A stretch of 64,000 nt of DNA from Chryseobacterium turcicum (GTDB lineage Bacteria; Bacteroidota; Bacteroidia; Flavobacteriales; Weeksellaceae). The notes below the pieces were generated by a model. The model had not been told where the DNA came from. It worked only from the letters and a program-made list of their open reading frames with translations, and made no database searches. A program made the translations under genes and the position numbers. The stretch spans positions 1,592,001 to 1,656,000 of the forward strand of contig NZ_JAJNAY010000001.1 of the NCBI RefSeq assembly GCF_021010565.1, given 5' to 3'. Numbering within the stretch: position 1 is the first letter of the stretch; every line of letters begins with the position of its first letter. This document shows, piece by piece, positions 52,077 through 61,620 of this stretch.

Positions 52077-52151
52077 CTTCGACAAGCTCAGCCTGACAAT
52101 GTTTAAAAATTGACATTTAGTATTAGATTTGTCACACTGAGCTTGTCGAAG
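52077..52151. repeat. REP-type palindrome (CTTCGACAAGCTCAG...)
   Basis: Arms 52077-52098 and 52130-52151 agree in 20 of 22 bases: left CTTCGACAAGCTCAGCCTGA, right mirrored with GTGTGA. The 31-nt loop is A/T-rich. This core is one of the most widespread extragenic palindromes in bacteria. It separates the response-regulator and kinase genes on one transcript. Confidence 0.85.
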
Positions 52152-52185
52152 TGTTTCAGTATTATCAATTTTAAAATCCATCAAT

Positions 52186-53529
52186 TCACAATTCAAATTT
52201 TTCCATTCTTCTGTAAAGTGCAGCTCTTGATAATCCTAAATCCTCAGCCGCCAAAGAAATATTTCCACGGTGTTTTTTTAACGCTTTTTTTATAAGAATT
52301 TCTTCCATTTCTTCGATGTTCAGATTGACGATTGTGCTTTCAGATTCTTCATCTTGAGGCATCAGTAATTTCAGATTTTTCTCGTTAGAAAGAATGACAC
52401 TTCTTTCTATACAATGGTCTAGTTCGCGAATATTTCCCGGCCAAGAATATTTTTTAAGCTCATGGAGAATCGATTCATTTAAACTTAAATCAGGCTTGTG
52501 ATATTTCTGTTTGTATTTTTCCAGAAAATAATCAGCAAGATTAGGGATATCTTCAATCCGTTCTCTCAAACTCGGAATTTGCAATTCTACAGTATTGATT
52601 CTATAATATAAATCTTTTCTGAATCTATTTTCAGAAACTGCCTTTTTGAGATTTTCATTGGTTGCAAAAATAAATCTTACGTCCAGTAATCGTTCTTTAC
52701 TTTCTCCCAGTCTAGATAGTTTTCTATTCTGAATTAAGCTTAATAATTTAGTCTGAAGATGAAGGGGAAGGTTTCCGATTTCGTCAAGAAAAACTGTTCC
52801 ATTTTCTGCATTTTCTATTTTTCCGGCGTAATCCTGATGAGCATCTGTAAACGCACCTTTTTTATAACCAAAAAGTTCAGCTTCAAAAAGATTCTCAGAA
52901 AGACTTCCCAAATCGATGTGAACGAATGGTTGATTTTTTCTTTCAGATAATTCGTGGATATGTTCTGCCAAAACATATTTTCCGGTTCCGTTTTCTCCTA
53001 AAAGCAAAACGTTTGCGTCCGTTGCAGAAACTCTTTCAATTTGGCTCATCACTTCTTTCATTGATTGAGACAGAGTCTCCAACTGATATTGATTAGTTTT
53101 TAGACTGATGTTTTCCCATTGATTCAGTTTTTTATTCTTTCGAGAAATATCAACGGCTAAATTTACAGAAGCATATAGTTTTTCGTTATTCCAGGGTTTC
53201 AAAATAAAATCTGAAGCTCCGTTTTTTAAAGCTTCTACAGCCAATTCAACTTCACCGTAAGCGGTCATCAGAATAATCGGAAGTTGTGGTTCCAGAGTTC
53301 TGATTTCCTGCATCCAGTATAATCCGTCTTTTCCGTTTTCAAAACCTTTCCGGAAATTCATATCCAAAAGAACAGTGTCAATTTGATGTTCAGACAAAAA
53401 TTTTATAATGTTTTTTGGTTGACTGAGACAACTTACTTCCGTAAAAAATTTCTTGAGCCAGACTCTTGCCGAAAATAAAATATCTTCGTCGTCATCCACA
53501 ATTAGTATATGAGATTCTTTTTTTCGCAT
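52186..53529 (-). CDS. sigma-54-dependent response regulator (NtrC family)
   Basis: A 447-residue activator. The receiver domain has the acidic pocket VDDDED (11-16), phospho-acceptor D56 and K in LKPWNN. The AAA+ domain (about 145-375) has GENGTGKYVLAE, the sigma-54 contact loop GAFTDA (GAFTGA variant), Walker B GTVFLDEIGNL and the arginine-finger region. A Fis-type HTH closes it (LSLAAEDLGLSRAALYRRM-like, about 420-442). The ATG at 53529 is chosen over one upstream at 53568, which would overlap the DUF1016 gene by 23 nt. Its likely target is the divergent operon at 54876. Confidence 0.94.
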   Translation of the reverse strand: MRKKESHILIVDDDEDILFSARVWLKKFFTEVSCLSQPKNIIKFLSEHQIDTVLLDMNFRKGFENGKDGLYWMQEIRTLEPQLPIILMTAYGEVELAVEALKNGASDFILKPWNNEKLYASVNLAVDISRKNKKLNQWENISLKTNQYQLETLSQSMKEVMSQIERVSATDANVLLLGENGTGKYVLAEHIHELSERKNQPFVHIDLGSLSENLFEAELFGYKKGAFTDAHQDYAGKIENAENGTVFLDEIGNLPLHLQTKLLSLIQNRKLSRLGESKERLLDVRFIFATNENLKKAVSENRFRKDLYYRINTVELQIPSLRERIEDIPNLADYFLEKYKQKYHKPDLSLNESILHELKKYSWPGNIRELDHCIERSVILSNEKNLKLLMPQDEESESTIVNLNIEEMEEILIKKALKKHRGNISLAAEDLGLSRAALYRRMEKFEL

Positions 53530-53545
53530 TTTTAAGATAATAAAA

Positions 53546-54586
53546 TTATAATAATTTTTTTCGCTCAAAACGTTCTCTTGCTTCGATTAGAGCTACATGT
53601 AATTTTCTTTCGAGTTCTTTTTTTGATGGTAATTCAGTCCAATATTCAGAAACTATAATTCCGTCTTTGTGCATTTCCAATAATTCTACTTGTTCTTTGC
53701 TGCTTTCAGCACAAAGTATTAATCCTATTGGAGTTTCTTCTCCTTCTTGACGTTCATTTTTATCAAGCCATTTTAGATATAATTCCATTTGACCTTTATG
53801 TTTTGCCTGAAATTTCCCCAATTTTAATTCGATTGCCACGAGTCTTTTTAAAGAACGGTGATAAAATAAAAGGTCAAGATAAAAATCTTCACCATCGATA
53901 ATCATTCTTTTTTGACGTTCCACAAAAGCAAATCCTTTCCCTAATTCTAAAATGAATTTTTCTAATTCTGAAAGAATAGCAGTTTCAACGTCTTTTTCTA
54001 AATAACCATTTTGTAGCCCTAGAAAATCTAAAAGATAAGGATCTTTAAAAGTATTGATGGGGAAATTTTCATTTTGAGTTACCTGAATATTGACAATTTC
54101 GGTGCGTTCAAATGCTTTGCTGGCAATTTGTTTACGAAGCTCTCTTTTTCCAAATTTTCCTTCGATAGATAATTGAGCATAAAATAATTTGGCTTCATAA
54201 GTTTTCAAAGGGAGTAATTCTGTAAAATGTGACCAACTCAATTGTGTAGCCAGTGGCGACACAATTTCTAATTCTTGGAATTGTTCTGCAAACTGCATCA
54301 TTCGTCTTACGTTCCTTTCAGTAAAATTACGCCCATAATGATGTTCCAATTGTGTCGACACTGTCGGAACAATTTGTTTTCCATATTCTGCACGTTGATT
54401 TTGGAGAATATCATCATTGATGCGTTTTCCAACCTGCCAAAATAAAACGGTAAGTGTGCTGTTGGCTTGCATTGCTACCTGATGGCGGCTTTGCTCTATC
54501 AATTGTGATAAATCAACAAACAGTTTTTCATTTGAAAATCCCGATTGATTATCGGTTGATTGTAAGTTTTGTGATTTTTTAGCCAT
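53546..54586 (-). CDS. DUF1016 (YhcG) family PD-(D/E)XK nuclease-like protein
   Basis: A 346-residue protein. The N-terminal DUF1016 part contains QVGKRINDDILQNQRAEYGK, LEHHYGRNFTERNVRRMMQFAEQF and LSWSHFTELLPLK. The C-terminal nuclease fold contains DFYLDLLFYHRSLKRLVAIELKLGKF, with the catalytic D-ExK. Members occur in defence islands and toxin-like contexts, and YhcG is otherwise unexplained. It lies 16 nt upstream of the response-regulator gene on the same strand; a functional link is unproven. Confidence 0.9.
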   Translation of the reverse strand: MAKKSQNLQSTDNQSGFSNEKLFVDLSQLIEQSRHQVAMQANSTLTVLFWQVGKRINDDILQNQRAEYGKQIVPTVSTQLEHHYGRNFTERNVRRMMQFAEQFQELEIVSPLATQLSWSHFTELLPLKTYEAKLFYAQLSIEGKFGKRELRKQIASKAFERTEIVNIQVTQNENFPINTFKDPYLLDFLGLQNGYLEKDVETAILSELEKFILELGKGFAFVERQKRMIIDGEDFYLDLLFYHRSLKRLVAIELKLGKFQAKHKGQMELYLKWLDKNERQEGEETPIGLILCAESSKEQVELLEMHKDGIIVSEYWTELPSKKELERKLHVALIEARERFERKKLL

Positions 54587-54727
54587 AATTTTTAATGGTC
54601 ATTTGGTTTCAATCATTGTAATTTAGCAATTAATTTCTTGAGAGCTTTCTAATGTCATTAAATTGTTTCAAATAGTACTTAATTCTAAAATTATTTATCA
54701 ATTATAATTCATCATTTATACTCAATG

Positions 54728-54764
54728 TGTCCATTTTCGCACAAAAAGTGTTCGATAATGAACA
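54728..54764 (+). promoter_or_regulatory. tandem enhancer sites for a sigma-54 activator
   Basis: TGTCCATTTTCGCACA (54728-54743) and TGTTCGATAATGAACA (54749-54764) share TGTYC-N6-GNACA and are 21 bp apart, two helical turns, so they face one side of the helix. They begin about 100 bp upstream of the -24 box, the usual place of an enhancer. The second is a perfect 5+5 palindrome. Confidence 0.72.
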
Positions 54765-54827
54765 GTTTTAAAATTTATTAATTAATATGTAATCACATTT
54801 ACAGGAAGTTATAAAGTCTTAAATCTC

Positions 54828-54843
54828 TGGCAAGTGTATTGTG
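54828..54843 (+). promoter_or_regulatory. sigma-54 (-24/-12) promoter of the exporter operon
   Basis: TGGCAAGTGTATTGTG aligns with TGGCACG-N4-TTGCW: GG and TG are in register, with mismatches at -20 (A for C) and at the C of TTGC (T). The ATG of the adaptor gene lies 32 nt downstream. Confidence 0.72.
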
Positions 54844-54875
54844 TAATTAGTTATAAATAAAGATGTTATCTAAAT

Positions 54876-56117
54876 ATGGATACGAAAATAGTAAAAAAGA
54901 AATCTAAACTAAAATTAATATTAATTATCCTTGCTTCAGTTTTGGGAGTTTTTGTTTTTGGGTGGTATTTTCTCAATCAGAAAAAATCGTATAATGTAAA
55001 ATCAGAAGATATTACAATAGATGAAGTAACGAATGAGAAATTTGAAGATATGTTGATGTTGACTGCACAAACACAGTCTCTCAACTCTTCTCTGGTAAAT
55101 GTTTTGGAAGGTGGTGCAGTAAAAGAAATTTTTGCGGAAGATGGTCAGATGCTGATGAAAGGTCAACCAATTGCGCGAGTTTATAATCCGAATACAGAAT
55201 TTAATTATCTGAATCAGGAAACCGGAATTATGCAACAGATAAGCCAAATGAGGAGTTCGCTTTTGGAACTGAAAAATCAAGAATTTAATCAGGATAAAGA
55301 ATTATTGCAATCACAAAACGATTACAATACAGCTTTGCAGACTTATAATCTTCAGAAAAGATTGTATGAAGCAGAAATCGGAAAGAAAACTGATTATGAT
55401 GTGGCTCTTCAAAATCTGAACTATCAGAAACAAAGAAAGCAAATCGTAGAAAAAGGAAGTTCAAATGAAAAGGCCTCGAGAAATTCCCAGTTTGCAGCTA
55501 TTAATAATTCTATCAACCAAATGGAAAAAAGTCTGAATATTTTGAAGTCAAATAAAAATAATTTCCTGATTATGTCGCCGGCTTCAGGAAGATTATCGTC
55601 ATTTAATATTTCTCTTGGGCAAAACTTAACAACTGGAGAAAGCATCGGAAAAATAGATTTGATGGGCGGATACAAACTGATTGCCAAAATTGATGAATAT
55701 TATATCAATAAACTCCAGGTTGGTATTAAAGGAAGTTTGGATAACAACGGAAAAGAATACGAAGTGATTGTCGCTAAAATTTTACCGGAAGTAAAAGACG
55801 GACAGTTTTCTGCAGAGCTTAATTTTGTTGATGTAAAACCTGAAAACTTGAAAATAGGAATGACCTTCGGGGTGAAACTGAAATTGTCAGCCGATACACA
55901 AAGTATGATGATTCCGAAAGGGAATTTCTATAAAGACACCAACGGAAAATGGATTTTTGTAGTGAAAGGCAACAAGGCTGAAAAAAGAAACATCAGTTTG
56001 GGAAGAGAAAATCCGATGTATTATGAAGTGGTTTCAGGTTTGAAACCGGGCGAAAAGATTATTACTTCTGATTATTCTGAACTGAAAAAATATGAAATTC
56101 TTGATATTAAAAAATAA
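54876..56117 (+). CDS. HlyD/MacA-type periplasmic adaptor of a tripartite exporter
   Basis: A 413-residue protein with one N-terminal membrane helix (about 13-34), a biotinyl-lipoyl half (GGAVKEIFAEDGQMLMKGQPIA), a long alpha-hairpin (about 108-220), the second lipoyl half (ASGRLSSFNISLGQNLTTGE), and beta-barrel and membrane-proximal parts with PGEKIITSDYSE. It bridges an inner-membrane ABC permease to a TolC channel. It is first in an operon of six genes with short gaps (6-64 nt), under a sigma-54-type promoter. Confidence 0.93.
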   Translation: MDTKIVKKKSKLKLILIILASVLGVFVFGWYFLNQKKSYNVKSEDITIDEVTNEKFEDMLMLTAQTQSLNSSLVNVLEGGAVKEIFAEDGQMLMKGQPIARVYNPNTEFNYLNQETGIMQQISQMRSSLLELKNQEFNQDKELLQSQNDYNTALQTYNLQKRLYEAEIGKKTDYDVALQNLNYQKQRKQIVEKGSSNEKASRNSQFAAINNSINQMEKSLNILKSNKNNFLIMSPASGRLSSFNISLGQNLTTGESIGKIDLMGGYKLIAKIDEYYINKLQVGIKGSLDNNGKEYEVIVAKILPEVKDGQFSAELNFVDVKPENLKIGMTFGVKLKLSADTQSMMIPKGNFYKDTNGKWIFVVKGNKAEKRNISLGRENPMYYEVVSGLKPGEKIITSDYSELKKYEILDIKK

Positions 56118-56123
56118 ATAAAC

Positions 56124-57539
56124 ATGATTTTGATTAAAAAACTTTTGGGATTAAGTATTCTTCTTATTTCAATTTTAAACTTCTCACAAGAAAAATTAAC
56201 TCCTAAAGTAGATGAAAGAGTAGAAATTGTAAGTATTGTTTTTCGATTGGCAGGAGCTGAAGAATATAGCCAGAATTACAATAAGAAATATACAACAGAT
56301 ATCAACACCTATTTTGAACCCTACAAAAATTCAGAAATTATTGAATTTATTAAAGAAAACAGAAACAAAAACGGTTTGGGATATGATGCCGTGATGTCGA
56401 TGGCACTTCATTTATCTTTTAAAAAAGGAAAATTTAGCCAGATAAAAGAAAAAGTAAATTCTTTGGATAAAAGATGGGAAAAAGTAGACAAAAAGCAGTT
56501 TGTTTCTTTGTTGAATCAATTTTATAAAAAGACCAATTTCCAGCAATTTTTTAACAATCATTCTGGAGATTATCAAAAAGCAGAAAGTGAATATCAAATG
56601 ACAATTTTGTATGATTTTAATCAAGATTGGTATTCTAAATTTTATGGTAAAAAAGCTAATGAAGACTATAAAATCATTTTAGGTTATGGAAATGGTGGTG
56701 GAAATTATGGAATTAAAACACATCCAGAAAAACAGAAAGAAATTGTAAATGCGGTAGTAGGAATATGGTCGTTTGATAAAGAAGGAAATGTGAAATTTGA
56801 TAAAAATGAGTTTCAGCCTTTACTTATTCATGAGTTCAACCATTCATTTGTCAATTATATTTTGGAGATGAATGAGAATGCCTCCAAATTGAAAAATTCA
56901 GGTGAAATTATTTATGCATTGGTGAAAGAAGATATGGAATCTCAAGCCTATGGAAACTGGGAAACGATGATTAATGAAAGCTTGGTAAGAGCTGCTGTCA
57001 TTCAATATATGATGGATAATAAATATTCGCAAAAAGATATAGATGAAGAAATTTTAATACAAGAAAAAAGAAAATTTCTTTGGATGAAAGAATTGGTGGA
57101 TTTGCTTGGAAAGTATAAAAATGACAGAAAAAAATATCCTTCATTAGAAAGTTTTTATCCCGAGATTATCTCTTTTTATAATCAATTATCTCCAAAAATG
57201 AGTACTCTTATTAGTGATTATGAAAAAAAACAACCTAAAGTAGTGTCAATTTCTCCCGATATCTGGAACAAAAATGATGTAGACCCTGCGATTAAAGAAA
57301 TCACTATTAATTTTGATAGAGAAATGGCAGAATCATCTTCTATAAACATGGGAAGTACAGGAAAAGAACATTTTCCTCTGACAAAAAATGAAGGTTTTGT
57401 TAATAACCATAGGGGTATTAAACTCTTAACAGAAATGAAACCGAATACCGAATATGAATTTGTATTTACCGATAGTAGGTTTAAATCAAAAGAAGGCTAT
57501 CCTTTAAAGGAAACCGTGATAAAATTTAAGACAAAATAA
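56124..57539 (+). CDS. secreted DUF4932 metalloprotease-like protein
   Basis: A 471-residue protein with a signal peptide (1-20). The DUF4932 part spans about 30-360 with the zinc motif H236-E-F-N-H240 and downstream Glu-bearing helices (NESLVRAAVIQYM). A C-terminal Ig-like domain of the SbsA type follows (about 375-471, KVVSISPDIWNK to VIKFKTK). Peptidase activity is likely from HExxH but not shown for this family as far as I know. It begins 6 nt after the adaptor gene, so it is tightly bound to the exporter and could be cargo or a processing factor. Confidence 0.85.
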   Translation: MILIKKLLGLSILLISILNFSQEKLTPKVDERVEIVSIVFRLAGAEEYSQNYNKKYTTDINTYFEPYKNSEIIEFIKENRNKNGLGYDAVMSMALHLSFKKGKFSQIKEKVNSLDKRWEKVDKKQFVSLLNQFYKKTNFQQFFNNHSGDYQKAESEYQMTILYDFNQDWYSKFYGKKANEDYKIILGYGNGGGNYGIKTHPEKQKEIVNAVVGIWSFDKEGNVKFDKNEFQPLLIHEFNHSFVNYILEMNENASKLKNSGEIIYALVKEDMESQAYGNWETMINESLVRAAVIQYMMDNKYSQKDIDEEILIQEKRKFLWMKELVDLLGKYKNDRKKYPSLESFYPEIISFYNQLSPKMSTLISDYEKKQPKVVSISPDIWNKNDVDPAIKEITINFDREMAESSSINMGSTGKEHFPLTKNEGFVNNHRGIKLLTEMKPNTEYEFVFTDSRFKSKEGYPLKETVIKFKTK

Positions 57540-57548
57540 AATATACCT

Positions 57549-58328
57549 ATGAAAACTTTAGCAATATTATTTCTTACCACTTTTGCAACACAGTCTTTTC
57601 AGGTTTCTGGAAACCTTAATTTTTATATAGAAAATCAAGGCATTAAATCTTCTCAAATCGAAACAAAAACCATCGCCTTAGAGCATTTTGATGGCATTGC
57701 TTCTGATATGGTTTTTGATGTTGAAGTGGTAAAATCTATCGAAGAAAAAGTTGTGATTAAAAGCAATTATCTTCAATTCGTAGAAGTAAATGTGAAAAAC
57801 AGCGTATTGAAGATTGCCTACAAAAGTGGACAGTCGTTAGAAAATGTGGATACTAAAATTATTGTTTATGCAAAAGATATCAAATCTGTGAGTGCAGGAA
57901 TTGGCTCTGTTGTAAAAATTAAGGATGATTTTGATATTCAAAAATTTTCTACAGTGAGTGGAGGGAAAATTTATGGTGATTCTAATGCAAAACAAGTGTT
58001 TATCACGACAGAATCCGGAAGCTTGGTTTCAGGAACCATCAATACAGAAAACCTTGTCTTGCATGCGAAATCGGCAAGCACAATAGATATTCAGGGGAAA
58101 ATTTCAAAAGCGAGAATCAATTCAGAACAGGCTTCTAAAGTTATTGCCACTGAAGCTAATATTACCGAAGCATTGGTAGACGCAAGATCGGCTTCTTCGG
58201 TAAGTTTAAGTGTTTCTAAAGAATTGACAGCATCTGCAAATTCATTAGCAAAAATCAGATATAAAACCTTGTCAGGAGTCAAATTTTCTGCAAGCAGAGA
58301 TTCTGGCGGAACAATCGATATTTTGTAA
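57549..58328 (+). CDS. secreted GIN-domain (DUF2807) protein
   Basis: A 259-residue protein with a signal peptide (1-19) and the parallel beta-helix-like GIN/putative auto-transporter adhesin head domain: repeated short strands such as FDGIASDMVFDVEVV, VIKSNYLQFVEVNV, GSVVKIKDDFDIQKFSTVSG and a C-terminal SGVKFSASRDSGGTIDIL. Its position as third gene, 10 nt after the DUF4932 gene, puts it on the exporter transcript. Function unknown; secreted structural or adhesin role possible. Confidence 0.85.
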   Translation: MKTLAILFLTTFATQSFQVSGNLNFYIENQGIKSSQIETKTIALEHFDGIASDMVFDVEVVKSIEEKVVIKSNYLQFVEVNVKNSVLKIAYKSGQSLENVDTKIIVYAKDIKSVSAGIGSVVKIKDDFDIQKFSTVSGGKIYGDSNAKQVFITTESGSLVSGTINTENLVLHAKSASTIDIQGKISKARINSEQASKVIATEANITEALVDARSASSVSLSVSKELTASANSLAKIRYKTLSGVKFSASRDSGGTIDIL

Positions 58329-58369
58329 CCTAATTCACAAACAAACTATAAATTTTAAATAATACCATA

Positions 58370-59092
58370 ATGATAAATATTCAAAACCTTTCTAAAACAT
58401 ATAAAACAGAAGAGGTGCAAACCAATGCACTCAACAATGTAAGCTTAACGATAAAAGAAGGTGAATTTGTAGCCATAATGGGACCTTCAGGTTGTGGGAA
58501 ATCTACTTTTCTTAATATTCTTGGGTTGCTAGACTGTGCTTCTTCCGGTTCTTATCAGTTTGAAATCATAGAAACAGTGGGAACTTCTGAAAAGAAAAAA
58601 TCAGACATCAGGAAAAAAAATATCGGTTTTATCTTCCAGAATTTTAATCTGATTGATGAATTAACAGTTTTTGAAAATATAGAATTGCCTTTGATTTACA
58701 ATGGTGTTTCTTCTTCCGAAAGAAAAAAGCGTGTAGAAGAAATTATGGAGAAAATAAATATTGCTCATCGAGCAAAGCATTATCCACAGCAACTTTCAGG
58801 AGGTCAACAACAAAGAGCGGCGGTTGCGAGAGCTTTAGTTACAAAACCAAAATTGATTCTTGCCGATGAGCCAACAGGAAACCTAGACAGTTCAAACGGA
58901 AATGAAGTAATGAATCTTCTGGCAGAACTTCACAGAGAAGGTTCTACCATTGCAATGGTAACGCACTCTTCTTACGATGCAGGTTACGCATCCAGAATTG
59001 TGAATATGAAAGATGGTGAGATTTTCAGCGAAGAGCATTCTTCTCAGAGAAAAGATGTTTTCGAAAAAGCAGATGCCACAAATTTCGGTTAA
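58370..59092 (+). CDS. MacB/LolD-type ABC transporter ATPase
   Basis: A 240-residue ATPase. Walker A is GPSGCGKST (about 36-44), the Q-loop is NIGFIFQNFNLID, the signature LSGGQQQR, Walker B LILADEPTGNLDS and the H-loop VTHS. It is of the type that drives FtsX-like mechanotransmission permeases rather than importers. It lies 52 nt upstream of the FtsX gene. Confidence 0.95.
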   Translation: MINIQNLSKTYKTEEVQTNALNNVSLTIKEGEFVAIMGPSGCGKSTFLNILGLLDCASSGSYQFEIIETVGTSEKKKSDIRKKNIGFIFQNFNLIDELTVFENIELPLIYNGVSSSERKKRVEEIMEKINIAHRAKHYPQQLSGGQQQRAAVARALVTKPKLILADEPTGNLDSSNGNEVMNLLAELHREGSTIAMVTHSSYDAGYASRIVNMKDGEIFSEEHSSQRKDVFEKADATNFG

Positions 59093-59144
59093 TTATTAAT
59101 TCTTCATCATCATTAACCATTAATAATTTCTAATTATAAAAATT

Positions 59145-61556
59145 ATGTTACAAAACTGGCTCAAAATTGCCTTCATCAACTATAAAAAGAATTGGCTTTC
59201 CACGATTATCAATTTATTCGGATTGACCATCGGATTGACTGGATTTATGCTCATCCTGATGCATTGGAATGACGAAGAATCTTACGAAAGATGGAATCCT
59301 AAAAAAGATGATATTTATTATTTTCAGACGCATTACAAAAAAGATAATAGTTATGGCGGTGCTATTTCTATTCCTTTAGCTGAAAATGCATTGAAACGGA
59401 TTTCTGAAGTTCAGGATTATGCTTTGATGAGTGGTACAGATATCTCCTACAAAATGATCACAAAAAATAAAACGGCTTATCAGGAAGGAGGAAGCGCTGT
59501 GTCTGAGAATTTTTTCAATTTATTTCCATTCAAGTTGGTAGCAGGAAGCTATAAAGATGTTCTTAAAAATGATAATAATATTGCTATTTCTAATGTTGTG
59601 GCAAAAAATCTTTTCGGGAAAACTCATGTTGCCGGCGAAACGATTAAAATTAATACTACAGATTACATTGTTACAGCGGTTTACGAATTACCAAAAGGAA
59701 ACAGCCAGATAAAACCGGATTTCATTTTCAAACCTGTTGAACAAATGAAAAATGATAAAGAATCTTGGGGAAATTTCAATTATGGGTGTTTCTTTCTGTT
59801 GAAAAAAGGAGCAGACCCAAGAAGTTTTGAGAAAAAATTCCTCGATATTATTATGATGCGGGCAAAAATTTCTAAAGATGCAGGAATGACACCTCAACAG
59901 TTTATTGATACGTATGGACCAACTGATTCATTGCTTACGCCACTCGAGAGAATAAAATTGCATTCAGAAATGACTTGGTTCGGAAAACCCGATTTCAAAT
60001 CACTAATGATTTTATTTACACTTTCTGTTCTGATTGTGATTTTATCAGCCATTAATTTTATCAATCTAAAAACCGCTCAGGCTTCTCAAAGAGCCAAGGA
60101 GATTGGGGTAAGAAAAGCAATAGGTAGTACGAAATCTAATCTTGTTCTTCAGTTTTTACTGGAAACTTTCTTAATCTGTTTTGTTTCATATCTTTTATCT
60201 CTGGCTTTAACAGAGCTTCTTTTACCAAGTCTCAACAAGTTTTATGACAAAGAAATTGTAATGAACGATTGGCACGTTTACTTCTATTCATTTGCAATGG
60301 TGGCTTTGGTTACGGTTGTTTCTGGGCTTATTCCTGCTTTATATTTATCCAATTTCAAAGCAATAGAAACCTTGAAAGGAAATTTTGCCAGAAGTAAAAA
60401 CGGGGTTTGGCTAAGAAACGGAATTCTGACTTTACAGCTTATTATTTCGTCCTTTTTTATCATCGGTGGATTGATTGTTAATCAACAAGTAAAACATATG
60501 ATGAATAAGGATTTGGGCTTCAATGGAAATCAGGTTTTTCAGATTAATTTTAATGAAGATAATAATGGAAAACCATGGTTGAAGTATGAGAGACTGAGAA
60601 CGGAAATGGCAAAAATTCCAGGTGTGGAAAGTATTTCGTTTGCCGAGGCGCCTCCCGGAACTAATAATCAGAGTAGTTCAAATATGGATTATCTGAATAC
60701 AAGTATTCAGGCTCGCCACGGCTCTATGGATTATAATTATCCCCAATTTATGGGCGTTAAATTACTTAAAGGACGTTGGTTAAATCCTAAATTATCTTCA
60801 GATACTATTAATAATGCTTTGGTAAACGAAGCTTTTCTTAGAAAATTTGGCTGGACAGATGAGCAGGCAATGAAAAGAGAAATAAGACCTGGGTTTGATA
60901 ATAAAGCGTATCACATTATAGGAATTACAAAAGATTTCAATATCAGAAACTTGAAAAGCGAAGTGGAACCCATGATATTTTTCCATTACAGAGAAACTAG
61001 CTGGAAACGATATAACGTAGGTAATATTCAATTAAAATTAAAAGCAGATGATATTGAGGGAACGGTGAAAAGAATCAAAACCTATTGGCAAAATAGTGTA
61101 GAACAGGGCTACCCATTCAATTCTTATTTTATAGATAAGCAATTTGCAAAAACTTTTGAAACGTATCAAAAACAACAAACGCTTTTCACTATTCTCAATG
61201 CCATGGTGTTAATGGTTGCTTTATTAGGATTATTCGCTTTATCTTCATTAATGATTGAGCAAAAATTAAAAGATGTAGCCATTAAAAAGACTTTAGGCGC
61301 ATCAGACGGAGTTTTAGTTGTTGGATTGACCAAACAATTCCTTTGGATTACCTTAATCGCTGTTTTAATAAGTATTCCAATCAGTTACTATCTGATGAAT
61401 GAGTGGCTGAAAGATTTTGCCTACCGAATAGATATGCCTGTTTTTCCATTCATTCTGAGTATGATTTTACTATTGACTTTAACTTTCGCAGTGGTAAGCA
61501 TTAAAGCGTATCAGGCTACAAAAGTAAATCTTGTAAAATATCTGAAATACGAATGA
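59145..61556 (+). CDS. FtsX-family ABC permease (two MacB-type modules)
   Basis: An 803-residue permease with a MacB periplasmic core and FtsX domain occurring twice: helices at about 20-40, 285-310, 335-360, 380-410, then 430-450, 680-705, 730-755 and 770-795. SQRAKEIGVRKAIGSTKS and LKDVAIKKTLGASDGVL are the cytoplasmic coupling motifs. It works by transmitting ATP hydrolysis to the periplasm, not by classic transport. Partner genes surround it. Confidence 0.93.
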   Translation: MLQNWLKIAFINYKKNWLSTIINLFGLTIGLTGFMLILMHWNDEESYERWNPKKDDIYYFQTHYKKDNSYGGAISIPLAENALKRISEVQDYALMSGTDISYKMITKNKTAYQEGGSAVSENFFNLFPFKLVAGSYKDVLKNDNNIAISNVVAKNLFGKTHVAGETIKINTTDYIVTAVYELPKGNSQIKPDFIFKPVEQMKNDKESWGNFNYGCFFLLKKGADPRSFEKKFLDIIMMRAKISKDAGMTPQQFIDTYGPTDSLLTPLERIKLHSEMTWFGKPDFKSLMILFTLSVLIVILSAINFINLKTAQASQRAKEIGVRKAIGSTKSNLVLQFLLETFLICFVSYLLSLALTELLLPSLNKFYDKEIVMNDWHVYFYSFAMVALVTVVSGLIPALYLSNFKAIETLKGNFARSKNGVWLRNGILTLQLIISSFFIIGGLIVNQQVKHMMNKDLGFNGNQVFQINFNEDNNGKPWLKYERLRTEMAKIPGVESISFAEAPPGTNNQSSSNMDYLNTSIQARHGSMDYNYPQFMGVKLLKGRWLNPKLSSDTINNALVNEAFLRKFGWTDEQAMKREIRPGFDNKAYHIIGITKDFNIRNLKSEVEPMIFFHYRETSWKRYNVGNIQLKLKADDIEGTVKRIKTYWQNSVEQGYPFNSYFIDKQFAKTFETYQKQQTLFTILNAMVLMVALLGLFALSSLMIEQKLKDVAIKKTLGASDGVLVVGLTKQFLWITLIAVLISIPISYYLMNEWLKDFAYRIDMPVFPFILSMILLLTLTFAVVSIKAYQATKVNLVKYLKYE

Positions 61557-61620
61557 TAATTGTTAATGGTTAATTACCAATGATAACCATTAACAATTAA
61601 TAATTAACCATTAGCTAATT

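Noticed and set aside
53530..53568. Longer response regulator overlapping the DUF1016 gene
   Set aside because: The receiver domain starts normally at the ATG at 53529; the extra 13 residues have no counterpart in the family.
53546..54586. Restriction-modification or defence island
   Set aside because: The DUF1016 protein has no methyltransferase, helicase or other defence gene beside it; its neighbours are a two-component system and an exporter.
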